This document shows, one piece after another, positions 31,741 to 40,633 of a stretch of 64,000 nucleotides of DNA. How positions within the stretch are numbered: position 1 is the first letter of the stretch; each line of letters starts with the position of its first letter. The position numbers and the translations under genes were made by a program. The stretch is from contig NZ_JAPEPO010000001.1 of assembly GCF_026340095.1 (NCBI RefSeq), positions 5,790,001-5,854,000 of the forward strand. Reading direction: 5' to 3'. The DNA is from Streptomyces sp. NBC_01446 (GTDB lineage: Bacteria; Actinomycetota; Actinomycetes; Streptomycetales; Streptomycetaceae). The notes below the pieces were generated by a model. It was given only the letters and a program-made list of their open reading frames with translations. It was not told the origin of the DNA and did not search any database.

Positions 31741-32253
31741 TCACCCCGGCTCCGGCTCCGGTTCGACCAGCAGGCGGGCGTAATTCGCCATCGACCTCTG
31801 GTATCGGGGCAGATGGGGCGCCAGCGCGCCGAGCACGAGCGACAGGCCCTCGCGGTCCCGGCCCAGGCCGGACAGGCACAACGCCAGCGTGGCGCGCACG
31901 GCGTCGTCCAACTCGTCGGAGGGCGCGTCGAGTTCGGGGGTGAGAAGCGCCACACCGTCCTCCGGCCGGCCGATGTTGCGCAGGGAACTGGAGAGCTGGA
32001 TCTTCGCGCGGCGGCCCCGGTAGCCGGACAGGCCGAGTTTCAGGGCCTCCTGGTACAGCGGCACGGCCCGGTCCGAGTGGCCGGTCGAGTCGAAGGCGCT
32101 GCCGCGCTCGAACGGGCCGATCGGGCTGCCGTCCGGCAGCTCGGCGACGAGGTCGTCGATGGCGGCGCGGAAGTCGCCCGCGGTGGACTCGTCGTAGCCG
32201 TCGATGCTTGCCCATGTCGCGGCCAGGCGCGCTTCCCAGTCTTCGCTGCTCAT
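31741..32253 (-). CDS. TPR-containing cytoplasmic protein
   Basis: This encodes 170 residues from ATG 32253 (SSEDWEARLAATW); the frame is open 26 codons further upstream but with no better start. Helical pairs with a tetratricopeptide rhythm are visible: GHSDRAVPLYQEALKLGLSG, AKIQLSSSLRNIGRPEDGVALL, AVRATLALCLSGLGRDREGL. It belongs to the small Streptomyces tetratricopeptide proteins of unknown role, which usually act as protein-binding scaffolds. It ends 43 bases before the sigma-like gene on the same strand. Confidence 0.85.
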   Translation of the reverse strand: MSSEDWEARLAATWASIDGYDESTAGDFRAAIDDLVAELPDGSPIGPFERGSAFDSTGHSDRAVPLYQEALKLGLSGYRGRRAKIQLSSSLRNIGRPEDGVALLTPELDAPSDELDDAVRATLALCLSGLGRDREGLSLVLGALAPHLPRYQRSMANYARLLVEPEPEPG

Positions 32254-32327
32254 CGGGTCACCATGGCACGGATGCGCCCACGCGGCACCGGGGTTTCTCC
32301 GAGATCCCGAGCCACCCGCGCCCCGCT

Positions 32328-33128
32328 TCACCCGGCCGTCAGCCGCTGCCGGATCCGCTCCACCGCCTCGTCCGGCACCCCGAGCCCTTCGCGCACGTAC
32401 CTCTCGAAGTCCCCGTACCGCGCCACCACCTCGTCCTGCGCGGCATGCAGGTACGACGCCCGTACGCCGATCAGCGCGAGTGCGATCTCCGGGTCGCCGC
32501 CCTGCGCGGTGAACCCCTCGACGAGCGGCGCGAAGGCCTCCCGTACCGCCGAGTTGACCGACAGGTACTCCGCCTCCAGGGCCGCCGCGTCCGCGCCGAG
32601 GAGCGTCAGGACGACCGTCGTGGCCCAGCCGGTGCGGTCCTTGCCCGCGGTGCAGTGGAAGAGCAGCGGGCCCGTGTCGGGGTCGGCCAGTTCGGTCAGG
32701 AGCGTGCGGTAGGCGGCCTGCGCGGACTTCGTCGAGACGAGGGCGCGGTAGGTGTCGGCGAAGAGCGCCTCGGCGCGCCCGCCGCCGAGCTTCTCGTCGG
32801 CGAGTGCCGGGTCGGACAGGACCTGCTTGAGCTGCGCGACGGCGGGCGCGGCTCCCGTCTGGGCGATCTTGTCGGCGAGCGCGTCCGCGACCAGGACATG
32901 GACGCCTTCGGGGACGTGGTCCGGGTAGGAGGCGCGCTCGGCGTTCGTGCGGAAGTCCACGATCGTGCGGATGCCGAGCGCGGAGAACGCCGGATCGGCG
33001 GCGGGGTCGAGCCGGTCGAGCTGCCCGGCCCGCAGGGCGAGGCCCGGGCGTACGGCGCGGCCGCCGGGCAGCGGGATCCCGCCGAGGTCACGGAGGTTGG
33101 CGACGGTGGTGGAGGGGATCGCGGGCAT
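32328..33128 (-). CDS. Tyrosine-protein phosphatase (PTP/DSP3 type)
   Basis: This encodes 266 residues from ATG 33128, with GGAG seven bases upstream. The family hallmarks are NLRDLGGIPLPGG at the N-terminus (the NxRDLGG signature), TIVDFRTNAERA, and the active-site loop LLFHCTAGKDRTGWA, with catalytic Cys and Arg in the CX5R arrangement and a Lys after Gly. Such enzymes dephosphorylate phosphotyrosine proteins or phosphoinositides; similar secreted and cytosolic forms occur in actinobacteria. No signal peptide is seen here. Confidence 0.94.
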   Translation of the reverse strand: MPAIPSTTVANLRDLGGIPLPGGRAVRPGLALRAGQLDRLDPAADPAFSALGIRTIVDFRTNAERASYPDHVPEGVHVLVADALADKIAQTGAAPAVAQLKQVLSDPALADEKLGGGRAEALFADTYRALVSTKSAQAAYRTLLTELADPDTGPLLFHCTAGKDRTGWATTVVLTLLGADAAALEAEYLSVNSAVREAFAPLVEGFTAQGGDPEIALALIGVRASYLHAAQDEVVARYGDFERYVREGLGVPDEAVERIRQRLTAG

Positions 33129-33204
33129 GGGCGGGACTCCAGAGGTCGCAGCCGTGACCGGATACACGGCTTTTGTCCCGCCCATTCTGACCCAGCGCCA
33201 AGCC

Positions 33205-36200
33205 CTACCCGAGCCGCCAGCCGTCGAACTCCACGGTGCCGCGCGCCCCGCCGCCCCCGTTCGTCGCCGTCATGAAGAGCCCCACGTCCTGTGTCGCCGA
33301 CGCCCCCGGCACCGCCACGCTCGCCACGGTCCGCCAGGTCACCCCGTCGTCCGTCGAGCACTCACCCGTGTACGAGCCGCCGTACCGCGTCAGCCTCAGC
33401 GTCACAGGCGCCTTGATCCCGGTGATGCGCCGGTACGTGTCGAGCGTGCCGTCCCCGTTCGTGTCGTACGACAGCACGACCCCGTTGGACGGCGTCACGG
33501 ACAGGTTCAGGAACCCCGGGGAGCCCGGCGTCGCCAGGGAGTCGCGGACGATGAGGCCCGCCCGCGCCCACGCGCCCGTGGCGGCCTGCGCGGTCACCTT
33601 CACCTGTACCGACGACCCGTCGGCGAAGCCGCCCTCGCGGTACGCCGAGCCGAACTCCGTGGTCCCCTTCCACAGGTCGGCGCCGGCCCCGTCGATCGCG
33701 TACCGGTCGCCCAACCGCCCGAAGACGGCGGCGTTGTTGGTGACGGTCCGCCAGGCGTCGCCGAGCGGCCCGGCCTCGAAGAGCGTGCCCGCGTGGACCG
33801 ACGTCACCCGGTCCTCGCCCTGCGGCCCGTACCGCACGGAGAGCTCGTACGGCAGGGGACGCAGCGGCCGGTCCAGGGGCGTGCCGGGGGCGCTCGCCTG
33901 CCAGCGGACCCTGCCCGTGCCCGCGGGCGCGACGCTCGGCAGGGACGTGGGGCCCTCGGGCGCGGCGTCGACGCCCGACAGGGTGAAGTCCACGCGGCCG
34001 GTCGCCCGCAGCCCGTTGACGTTGCGGAAAGCGGCCTCCACACGCGCGTGCCCGCCGGGCGGGAAGGCGGCCGGCTGGGCGGTGACGGTCAGCGAGCCCT
34101 GGTAGGGCGCCCGCGCGAGCACGTCACGCACGCGCGCGGCCGTCTTGTACGCGTCCCCGATGGGCCGCAGCGGATAGTCCTTGCGCTCCAGGGTCCACCG
34201 CTCCTCGAACGCGAACCAGTCGACGGCCGCGGGCGCCGACCCGGTGGCCAGCGCGTCCTCCAGGGCGTCCAGCCACTTCTGCCAGCGCGGCACGTAGAAG
34301 TCGGACATCAGGCCGTGCCACTCGCGGTTGGCGTACTCGTGCAGGTTCCCCGGATCGGAGGTGGCGCGGTCGCCCCACACCGTGATGAGCACCTTGGCCG
34401 TGCGCTCGAACTCGACGCGCTCGCCGTCGCTCGTCGCGAGCCGCCGCGCGTCGTCGATCCACGGCCCGAGCAGGAACGCCGGATGCGTCCCGGTCACGTC
34501 GTCGGACAGCCGCATCAGCTTCAGCCACAGCGTCGCCAGGGCCCGGAACGCGTCCCGGTCCTTTCGCGCGTAGGCGGCCCGCAGCTGCGGCAGGAGCTGC
34601 CGCGAGCGGTGCGCGAGCGCCTGCCGCGCCACGTCCACCAGGTCGTACTTGTACGCGGCGGAGCTCCGCAGCCCGCCGGCCACGCCGAGAAGCCCGCTCA
34701 GGGCCGCGTCGAAGCGCCCCGGATCGTAGGTGAGGGCGCGGGGCGCGTACTCGGCGGCCCGGTTCGCGGCCAGGTCGGGCCGGGCGCAGAACAGCGAGTC
34801 GTGCGCGTCGCTGCGCTCCACCGCGTTGTGCTGGTACGCGGTGTCGTGCAGGGCGCGCCAGGCGGTCCGCGCGTGCGCGTCCCGGCCGCCGTAGCGGAAG
34901 TCGGCGTACCCGGAGAACCAGGCCGCCCGGTCCATCTTGCTCCCGGTCCACGCGAGTTCGGAGAACAGCTCGAAGGCCGCCGGGTCGCGGTCGGTGCCCT
35001 CCGGCATGAAGGCCGTGCCGGTGAGCGCGCTGCCCGCCTTGTCGCGCCACGCGAAGAACTTCTCGTTCCAGATGTGGGCGCGGGCGCCGATGGTGGTCCG
35101 CCCGCCGAAGTTCGGGATCGTGCCGAACGCGTACGGAGCGCCGCCCCAGTCCTTCTCGCGGTCGGTGACGGTCGTGAAGCGGTCGGAGACGCCGTCGACG
35201 ATCAGCATGCGCTTCTTGTCGATCGCGTCGATCAGCGCGGGCAGCGGGTTGGCCTCCCAGCCGAGAATCACCCACGTGGCTCCCGGGTGCGCCTTCTGGA
35301 GGGCCTTCTCCACGCCCCGCGCCGCGTCCGGCACGGGCACGTCACCGGCGGTGCCGCCCTCGTGCAGCAGGTCCATCTTGAAGTGCCCGGCCACGCCGAA
35401 CAGGTCCCGCTGATGCCCGTAGAACGAGGCGGCCACGTCGGCGAAGGACCGGGTGCGCGGGTCGAGCCAGTCGGGCCGGTCGAAGCCGTGCCAGGTGCCC
35501 TGCGGCACGACGTGCGCGTCGCCGCCGTTGCGTTCCACGAAGCCGTGGGGGACATGCCCGTAGTAGCCGGGGAACACGGGCGCCATGCCGAGCTCGCGCA
35601 GCCTGCCGGTGATCTTCCGGCCCAGCTCCACGCGCTTCGCGATGAGTTCGGGCGAGAGCGGTCCGCCGTACCCCGACAGGTTCTGCAGGAGCCACCACGG
35701 CTGGTGCGTGGGCGCCGGCAGCCAGGCGCGCGACTCCGCGTCGCTGTACCCGAAGTCCTTCAGGACGCGCTCGTACACGGCCTCCGTGCCCGCGATGACG
35801 AGGACCTCGTTGCAGCCGTGCAGCGCGAGCACGTCGATCATCCGCTCCCAGTACGGCCAGTCGGCGTACGGCGCGGTGTAGCCGTCGTTCGTGTCGTTGA
35901 GCGCGAACCGGTGGGGGAGCGCGGTGGATCTCTCCAGCGGGCGCGGGGGCGCCGGCAGCGTCTTCGGCAGGTCGAGCTGGCTGCCGTTCCACGTGATGTG
36001 CGCTCCGCAGACGTACTTGAGATACCAGTGAACTCCCGTGAGCAGCACGGCCGGTGTCGTACCGGACACCGCGATCTTTCCCCGGGTGCCGGTGACCCGG
36101 AACCGGTCGCCGCCCTGCGGGGAGAGGAGTCCGAGGCTGAACTGGTCCGCGTGCCCGGGGAGCAGTCTGTTGAGTGCGGAGCGTGCGGGAGCCGTATCGA

Positions 36201-36306
36201 AGGCAGGGCCCTCGGCGGCGTGAGCCGTGACGGGGAACCCCGCGGCGGCTCCCAGGCCGATGGCGCCGGCGGTGCCGAGGACGGAACGTCGCGACGGTGC
36301 GGTCAT
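33205..36306 (-). CDS. Secreted alpha-N-acetylglucosaminidase (GH89)
   Basis: This encodes 1033 residues from ATG 36306. The N-terminus SRRSVLGTAGAIGLGAAAG is a twin-arginine-type signal cut near AHAAEG. The GH89 (NAGLU) features follow: VHWYLKYVCGAHITWNG, RFALNDTNDGYTAPYADWPYWERMIDVLALHGCNEVLV, GMAPVFPGYYGHVPHGF, WVILGWEANPLP and FGTIPNFGGRTTIGARA. After about residue 730 come a beta-sandwich domain and a C-terminal lectin/DUF1349-like domain (residues about 850-1033). The enzyme would remove terminal alpha-GlcNAc from glycans outside the cell. Only 76 bases separate it from the phosphatase gene. Confidence 0.94.
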   Translation of the reverse strand: MTAPSRRSVLGTAGAIGLGAAAGFPVTAHAAEGPAFDTAPARSALNRLLPGHADQFSLGLLSPQGGDRFRVTGTRGKIAVSGTTPAVLLTGVHWYLKYVCGAHITWNGSQLDLPKTLPAPPRPLERSTALPHRFALNDTNDGYTAPYADWPYWERMIDVLALHGCNEVLVIAGTEAVYERVLKDFGYSDAESRAWLPAPTHQPWWLLQNLSGYGGPLSPELIAKRVELGRKITGRLRELGMAPVFPGYYGHVPHGFVERNGGDAHVVPQGTWHGFDRPDWLDPRTRSFADVAASFYGHQRDLFGVAGHFKMDLLHEGGTAGDVPVPDAARGVEKALQKAHPGATWVILGWEANPLPALIDAIDKKRMLIVDGVSDRFTTVTDREKDWGGAPYAFGTIPNFGGRTTIGARAHIWNEKFFAWRDKAGSALTGTAFMPEGTDRDPAAFELFSELAWTGSKMDRAAWFSGYADFRYGGRDAHARTAWRALHDTAYQHNAVERSDAHDSLFCARPDLAANRAAEYAPRALTYDPGRFDAALSGLLGVAGGLRSSAAYKYDLVDVARQALAHRSRQLLPQLRAAYARKDRDAFRALATLWLKLMRLSDDVTGTHPAFLLGPWIDDARRLATSDGERVEFERTAKVLITVWGDRATSDPGNLHEYANREWHGLMSDFYVPRWQKWLDALEDALATGSAPAAVDWFAFEERWTLERKDYPLRPIGDAYKTAARVRDVLARAPYQGSLTVTAQPAAFPPGGHARVEAAFRNVNGLRATGRVDFTLSGVDAAPEGPTSLPSVAPAGTGRVRWQASAPGTPLDRPLRPLPYELSVRYGPQGEDRVTSVHAGTLFEAGPLGDAWRTVTNNAAVFGRLGDRYAIDGAGADLWKGTTEFGSAYREGGFADGSSVQVKVTAQAATGAWARAGLIVRDSLATPGSPGFLNLSVTPSNGVVLSYDTNGDGTLDTYRRITGIKAPVTLRLTRYGGSYTGECSTDDGVTWRTVASVAVPGASATQDVGLFMTATNGGGGARGTVEFDGWRLG

Positions 36307-36420
36307 AGGTGTGCCCCCTGCGTCGGATGATGCGGCGCACGGTAACCCTGTGATCCCCCTCGCTCAACGGTGTGTACGGAGCTGGCGAGTTCGTGTCGCC
36401 GCACGGGACGGAAGGAAACG

Positions 36421-36882
36421 ATGGGAATGACGCGACGCATGCGGCGCATATGGGTGACGGGAGCGATGGTCTCGCTGGCGGTCCTGACCGGCTGCGGATC
36501 GCACGGTGACACCATGCCGAAGACCGCGACCGGCAGCCTGGAACAGCTCGCGGCCAGGGCGAAATGCAGGCCCGACATCCAGACGGACGCCGACGAGCTG
36601 CGCCAGGCCACCTGCGGCGACGGCGCCGACCGCTACATCCTCGCGACCTTCGCCACCGACCGCGGCCAGGCCGAGTGGCTCGACCAGGCCGACGACTACG
36701 GCGGCACGTATCTGATCGGCCGCCGCTGGATCGCGGTCGGCGGCGACAAGGCGGTCACAGCGCTGCGCGGTCGGCTCGGCGGGACCGTGGAGAAGTCCTC
36801 CTCGCACCACTCGGGGAGTAATGGTGGCGGGGGTCAAGAGGAGGACGGGCACTCCGGGCACTACGGTCACCGCGCGAGCTGA
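36421..36882 (+). CDS. Small lipoprotein, function unknown
   Basis: This encodes 153 residues from ATG 36421, preceded by GGAAGGAAACG. A lipoprotein signal ends at LAVLTGC (Cys25). The mature protein contains CRPDIQTDADELRQATCGDGADRYILATFATDRGQAEWLDQADDYGG, a small alpha-beta domain with two cysteines that may pair, and a His/Gly/Ser-rich tail (SSSHHSGSNGGGG, HSGHYGHRAS) that could bind metal. I do not recognise the family. It diverges from the GH89 gene and converges on the DUF1996 gene. Confidence 0.85.
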   Translation: MGMTRRMRRIWVTGAMVSLAVLTGCGSHGDTMPKTATGSLEQLAARAKCRPDIQTDADELRQATCGDGADRYILATFATDRGQAEWLDQADDYGGTYLIGRRWIAVGGDKAVTALRGRLGGTVEKSSSHHSGSNGGGGQEEDGHSGHYGHRAS

Positions 36883-36912
36883 CCGCGCAGCAGTCGACGG
36901 GGGGTCAGGGCG

Positions 36913-38424
36913 TCAGGTACAGCGCTGACCCCGGTTGATGCAGCTCGCGACGCGCTTCATCAGGCCGTCGTCGAAGACGTTGATGAAGTCGCCGTGGTCG
37001 GTCACGGGCTTGTGCAGCTGCTCGGGGAACGAGTCGACGGCGAAGCCGGGGCCGGGCGGGACGTCGTACACGATGCGCTGCTGCAGCTGCGGGATCGCCT
37101 GGAAGCCCTGCGGGCAGGCCCCGCTGCCGGGGTCGGCGAAGGCGACGTGCGTACGGTGGTTGGCGCTGTCGGTGTTGCGCCCGTCCCAGCAGCTCTGGAA
37201 CTTGAACGACCGCACGACCTTGCTGCCTTCGGGACAGATCGGGTACTTGTCCTTCAGCTGGCGGTCCTCGAAGCCGGTGCAGCTCCAGGACGCGTTCGCG
37301 TTCGCGTCGCCGTTGGTGAAGGCCTTGGCGTCACCGGTGATGATGCGCAGGAACCGCGGCATGGCGACGACCTTGCCGGCCGGATTTCCGACGAACTTCA
37401 GCGTGACCGAGGCAGGGGTCTGGATCTCGCCGACATTCTGGTCCTTGCCGCCGCCGTCGGCCTGAGCGTCGTTCTCGTCCTTTCCGTTCTGGAGGCGCAG
37501 AACAGGCCAGTAATAGGTCGACTTGTCACCCTGATTGCGGCAGCTCGTGTCGCCATTCGCAAGATCGTCGTCACTGGCGAAAGCGTCGTTCGCCTGGTTT
37601 CCCACGTAGTCGTGCATATGGTGCGCACCATTGCTCACGCCGGGCGCCACGATGACGTTGTCGGGATTGAACTTGCCGTTCTCGTTGCGCCCGCATTTCG
37701 TGGTGAACGTGCCCCGGGAGGCGGCGCGCTGGTTGCGCGGCGCCTTGACGTTGGGCTGGACGGAGTTGATGTCGACGAAGTCGGAGGCGTCGGGGCCGTT
37801 GCCGTTCTGCTGACCGCCGTCACCCTGCTGGCCGTCGCCCTGGCCGTCACCCTGCTGACCGCCGTCCCCTTGCTGACCGCCGTCCTCCTGGCCTCCGTCC
37901 GCGGGGGCGGACGGAGCGGCCGAGCCCGCCGGGGGGCTGCCGTCGGTGCCGGCCGACCTGGCCGTGCAGGCCGCGAGGTCCTTCATGCCCTCGGGCGCCG
38001 TACCGCCCGCCCGGCTGATCTCCAGGCCGATCCGGTCGATGAGGGTCGAACGCCGCTCCTTCAACGGCTGCAGAATGCTGTTCTGCACGAAGTCGGGGTC
38101 CCGTGCCGCCGCGTCCCGCGAGGCCGCGAGGCGCTGGTACGACTCGGTGATCTGGCTGTCCATCGTGGCCAGTTCGCCGTCGACCTCCGACCGCGCGGCG
38201 TCCGGTACGTCGGACAGCCCGTTGCCCACGTCGGGGCAGTCGATCGTGGCGACCTGTTGCTGTTGCTGCTGCGCTCCGTCGCCGCGCTGCGCCGGGTTCT
38301 CCTCGTGGGCGGACGCGTAGACGTTCACCGCGACCAGCCCTCCTCCACCCAGGAGCAGTGCGGCCGACGCGACCGTCATGCGCGTCGCGAGTGACGAGCG
38401 CCGTTTTCGTGATGTGCGTCCCAT
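36913..38424 (-). CDS. Secreted DUF1996 protein
   Basis: This encodes 503 residues from ATG 38424; a TTG twelve codons further upstream is possible. There is a single N-terminal membrane or signal segment (TVASAALLLGGGGLVAVNVYA). A Gln tract, a helical region with two cysteines, and a low-complexity Gly/Gln/Asp segment made of GGQQGD units (about residues 180-210) lead to the DUF1996 domain: FTTKCGRNENGKFNPDNVI, VSNGAHHMHDYVGN, YYWPVL, MPRFLRIITGDAKA, FQSCWDGRNTDSANHRTHVAF. The domain occurs in fungi and actinobacteria and is suspected to act on cell-wall or carbohydrate material; no enzyme activity is established to my knowledge. Confidence 0.92.
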   Translation of the reverse strand: MGRTSRKRRSSLATRMTVASAALLLGGGGLVAVNVYASAHEENPAQRGDGAQQQQQQVATIDCPDVGNGLSDVPDAARSEVDGELATMDSQITESYQRLAASRDAAARDPDFVQNSILQPLKERRSTLIDRIGLEISRAGGTAPEGMKDLAACTARSAGTDGSPPAGSAAPSAPADGGQEDGGQQGDGGQQGDGQGDGQQGDGGQQNGNGPDASDFVDINSVQPNVKAPRNQRAASRGTFTTKCGRNENGKFNPDNVIVAPGVSNGAHHMHDYVGNQANDAFASDDDLANGDTSCRNQGDKSTYYWPVLRLQNGKDENDAQADGGGKDQNVGEIQTPASVTLKFVGNPAGKVVAMPRFLRIITGDAKAFTNGDANANASWSCTGFEDRQLKDKYPICPEGSKVVRSFKFQSCWDGRNTDSANHRTHVAFADPGSGACPQGFQAIPQLQQRIVYDVPPGPGFAVDSFPEQLHKPVTDHGDFINVFDDGLMKRVASCINRGQRCT

Positions 38425-38490
38425 GGGGCTACGTACGCAACACGAGGGCTCCTTGTTCAAAGAGAGCGCCGGTGATTTCCCGCCGGATTC

Positions 38491-39141
38491 TCAACGGCCC
38501 TGATCCAGATAGGCGATGACGGCGAGAACGCGCCGGTTGTCGTCGTCCGACACCGGAAGTCCCAGCTTCAGAAAGATATTGGAGGTGTGTTTCGCGATCG
38601 CCCGTTCCGTGACGACGAGTTGGCCCGCGATGGCCGCATTCGACCGGCCCTGCGCCATGAGTTCCAGAACCTCCATTTCGCGCGGTGTCAGACCGCCGAG
38701 CGGCGCCTGTGCGGCCCGCCGCGAAAGAAGCTGCTGGATCACCTGGGGGTCCATCGCGGTCCCGCCCGCGGCGACCCGGCGCACCGCGTCGACGAACTGG
38801 TCCGCGTCGAACACCCGGTCCTTCAGCAGATAGCCGATCCCGCCGTTCCCGTCGGCGAGCAACTCGCGCGCGTACAGCTGCTCCACGTGCTGCGACAGGA
38901 CGAGGACCGGCAGCCCGGGCCGCGCCCGCCGCGCGGCGAGCGCGCACTGCAGCCCTTCGTCCGTGTGCGAGGGCGGCAGCCGTACGTCGACCACGGCGAC
39001 GTCGGGCTCCAACTCGGCCAGGGCCTTCGTCAGTTCGGGCCCGCTCTCGACGGCCGCGACGACGTCGAAGTCGTACGCCTCCAGCATCCGCACCAGGCCG
39101 TCGCGGAGCAGGAAGAGATCTTCGGCTAGGACAACGCGCAA
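38491..39141 (-). CDS. NarL/LuxR-type response regulator
   Basis: This encodes 216 residues beginning with TTG at 39141, supported by GGAG six bases upstream and an aligned receiver start (RVVLAEDLFLLRDGL). The phosphoacceptor is Asp52 in VAVVDVRLPP; the conserved Lys is in YLLKDRV. The C-terminal LuxR helix-turn-helix reads LTPREMEVLELMAQGRSNAAIAGQLVVTERAIAKHTSNIFLKLGL. The gene overlaps the 3' end of the kinase gene by 16 bases, so kinase and regulator are translationally coupled. Targets are unknown. Confidence 0.94.
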   Translation of the reverse strand: MRVVLAEDLFLLRDGLVRMLEAYDFDVVAAVESGPELTKALAELEPDVAVVDVRLPPSHTDEGLQCALAARRARPGLPVLVLSQHVEQLYARELLADGNGGIGYLLKDRVFDADQFVDAVRRVAAGGTAMDPQVIQQLLSRRAAQAPLGGLTPREMEVLELMAQGRSNAAIAGQLVVTERAIAKHTSNIFLKLGLPVSDDDNRRVLAVIAYLDQGR

Positions 39142-40415
39142 GGAATCTCCATCGTCACCATGGTCGGACCGCCCGCGGGGGAGCTGACGGCGAGGATGCC
39201 GTCGAATGTACCGAGCCGGCGCTCGATCCCGCTCAGTCCCGACCCGGCCCCGACGCTCGCGCCGCCCTTCCCGTTGTCGGTGACGGCGATCCGCAGCATG
39301 CCCGTCGCGCCGGTGTGGTGCACGTCGACCCAGACGCGGTCGGCCCCCGAGTGCTTGACGGCGTTCGTGAGGACCTCGCTGACGGCGAAGTACGCCGCCG
39401 ACTCGACGGGCGCCTCGGCGCGGCCCGGCAGGTCCACGTCGACGTCGGTGGTGACCGGCAGCCGCAGGGCGAGCGCCTTCACCGCGTCGCCGAGGCCGCG
39501 CTCGGCGAGGACCGGCGGATGGATGCCGCGGACCAGGTCACGCAGCTCGGTGAGGGCTTCGGCCGAGGACTTGCGGGCCTGCGCGAGCAGCTCCTTGGCC
39601 TTCTGCGGGTTCTTCTCGACCAGTGCCTCGATCGTGCCGAGGTCCATGCCCATGGCGACCAGGCGGGCCTGCGCTCCGTCGTGCAGGTCGCGCTCGATGC
39701 GGCGCAGCTCCGCGGCCGAGGTGTCGACCGCGTCGCGCCGCGTCTGCGTCAACACCTGGACACGGGCGGCCAGTTCACCCGACTCGGGCGTGAGGACCGC
39801 GCGGGCGAGGAGGAAGTGGACCCGCAGCAGGGCCGGGGCCAGGAAGTAGCCGGCCACGAGAAGCGCGGTGGCGAGAGCGGCGGCCTGGAACGCGGAGCCC
39901 TGACCGCTGATGGGCACGAACCCGTACCACCAGCCGACGTGCGTGCCGTCCGTGAAGACGCGCCACAGACCGGCGGCGAGGGCGTACCCCTCCAGTGGAT
40001 AGACGATGAGCGCGGCCGGCAGGAGCGCGGTCACGAAACCGGCCGTCATGTCGACCAGGAGCCACAGCAGGTCGCGCCAGGTCGCCGGGTCCCCGAGCAT
40101 CAGCCGGCACCGCTCCGCCGGCCCCACGACCCCGGTCCGCACGTCGGCGGGGAAGGGCCGGTACGCCGCCGGGATGCGGATCCCGTACCACTCGGCGGCG
40201 ACGACGCGCCGCCAGTTCGCCCAGGACCTGACCAGGGAGAGCACGGCCGGAGTGGTGAGCACACCGACGCCCAGGACGATGAACACGATCGAGAGGACGG
40301 ACAGGACGAAGAGGGTGAGCGACCCGGCCAACCCCACCACTGCCAGCACGAGGCCGCGCGCCCCCGCGACCAGTGCGCGGCGCGCCCGCCCGCGGCCCTT
40401 GCCCGACGCGTCCAT
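39126..40415 (-). CDS. Sensor histidine kinase (HisKA_3) with membrane sensor domain
   Basis: This encodes 429 residues from ATG 40415, with GGAG six bases upstream. Four membrane segments in two pairs (about residues 18-50 and 120-210) surround a sensor domain of the putative-sensor type common in Streptomyces. The dimerisation helix carries the phosphorylated His in ELRRIERDLHDGAQARLVAMG. The ATPase domain has EVLTNAVKHSGADRVWV (N box) and VTDNGKGGASVGAGSGLSGIERR (G boxes). It partners with the overlapping response regulator. The gene next downstream of the pair encodes a DUF1996 protein. Confidence 0.94.
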   Translation of the reverse strand: MDASGKGRGRARRALVAGARGLVLAVVGLAGSLTLFVLSVLSIVFIVLGVGVLTTPAVLSLVRSWANWRRVVAAEWYGIRIPAAYRPFPADVRTGVVGPAERCRLMLGDPATWRDLLWLLVDMTAGFVTALLPAALIVYPLEGYALAAGLWRVFTDGTHVGWWYGFVPISGQGSAFQAAALATALLVAGYFLAPALLRVHFLLARAVLTPESGELAARVQVLTQTRRDAVDTSAAELRRIERDLHDGAQARLVAMGMDLGTIEALVEKNPQKAKELLAQARKSSAEALTELRDLVRGIHPPVLAERGLGDAVKALALRLPVTTDVDVDLPGRAEAPVESAAYFAVSEVLTNAVKHSGADRVWVDVHHTGATGMLRIAVTDNGKGGASVGAGSGLSGIERRLGTFDGILAVSSPAGGPTMVTMEIPCALS

Positions 40416-40529
40416 CCCGCTCTCCGTCCACCGCCCGGTCCGTACGCCCCCAGTCTCCCCGGCCGGGGCCGTACGGGGCATGGGGCCGGGCACCCGTCCG
40501 GGGGTGTACCTGGCACCACCCCAAGAACC

Positions 40530-40633
40530 CCCAGGCCCCGGCCTCCAGGCCCCGGCCTCCAGGCCTCAGGTCTCCAAGCCCCGGCCCCCAGGCCCCAGGC
40601 CCCAGGCCCCAGGCCCCGGCCCCCAGGCCTCAG
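40530..40633. repeat. Degenerate CCCCAGGC/CCCCGGCCTCCAGG tandem repeat
   Basis: The 3' region of the epimerase gene consists of imperfect repeats of ccccaggc- and ccccggcctccagg-type units, covering about 100 bases and running into its stop codon. It looks like a slippage-generated simple repeat, with no predicted product. Confidence 0.85.

Noticed and set aside
33000..36330. Very long plus-strand frame opposite the GH89 gene
   Set aside because: The minus strand encodes a full-length glycosidase with a Tat signal; the opposite frame is composed of RVPR/GRGD-type noise.
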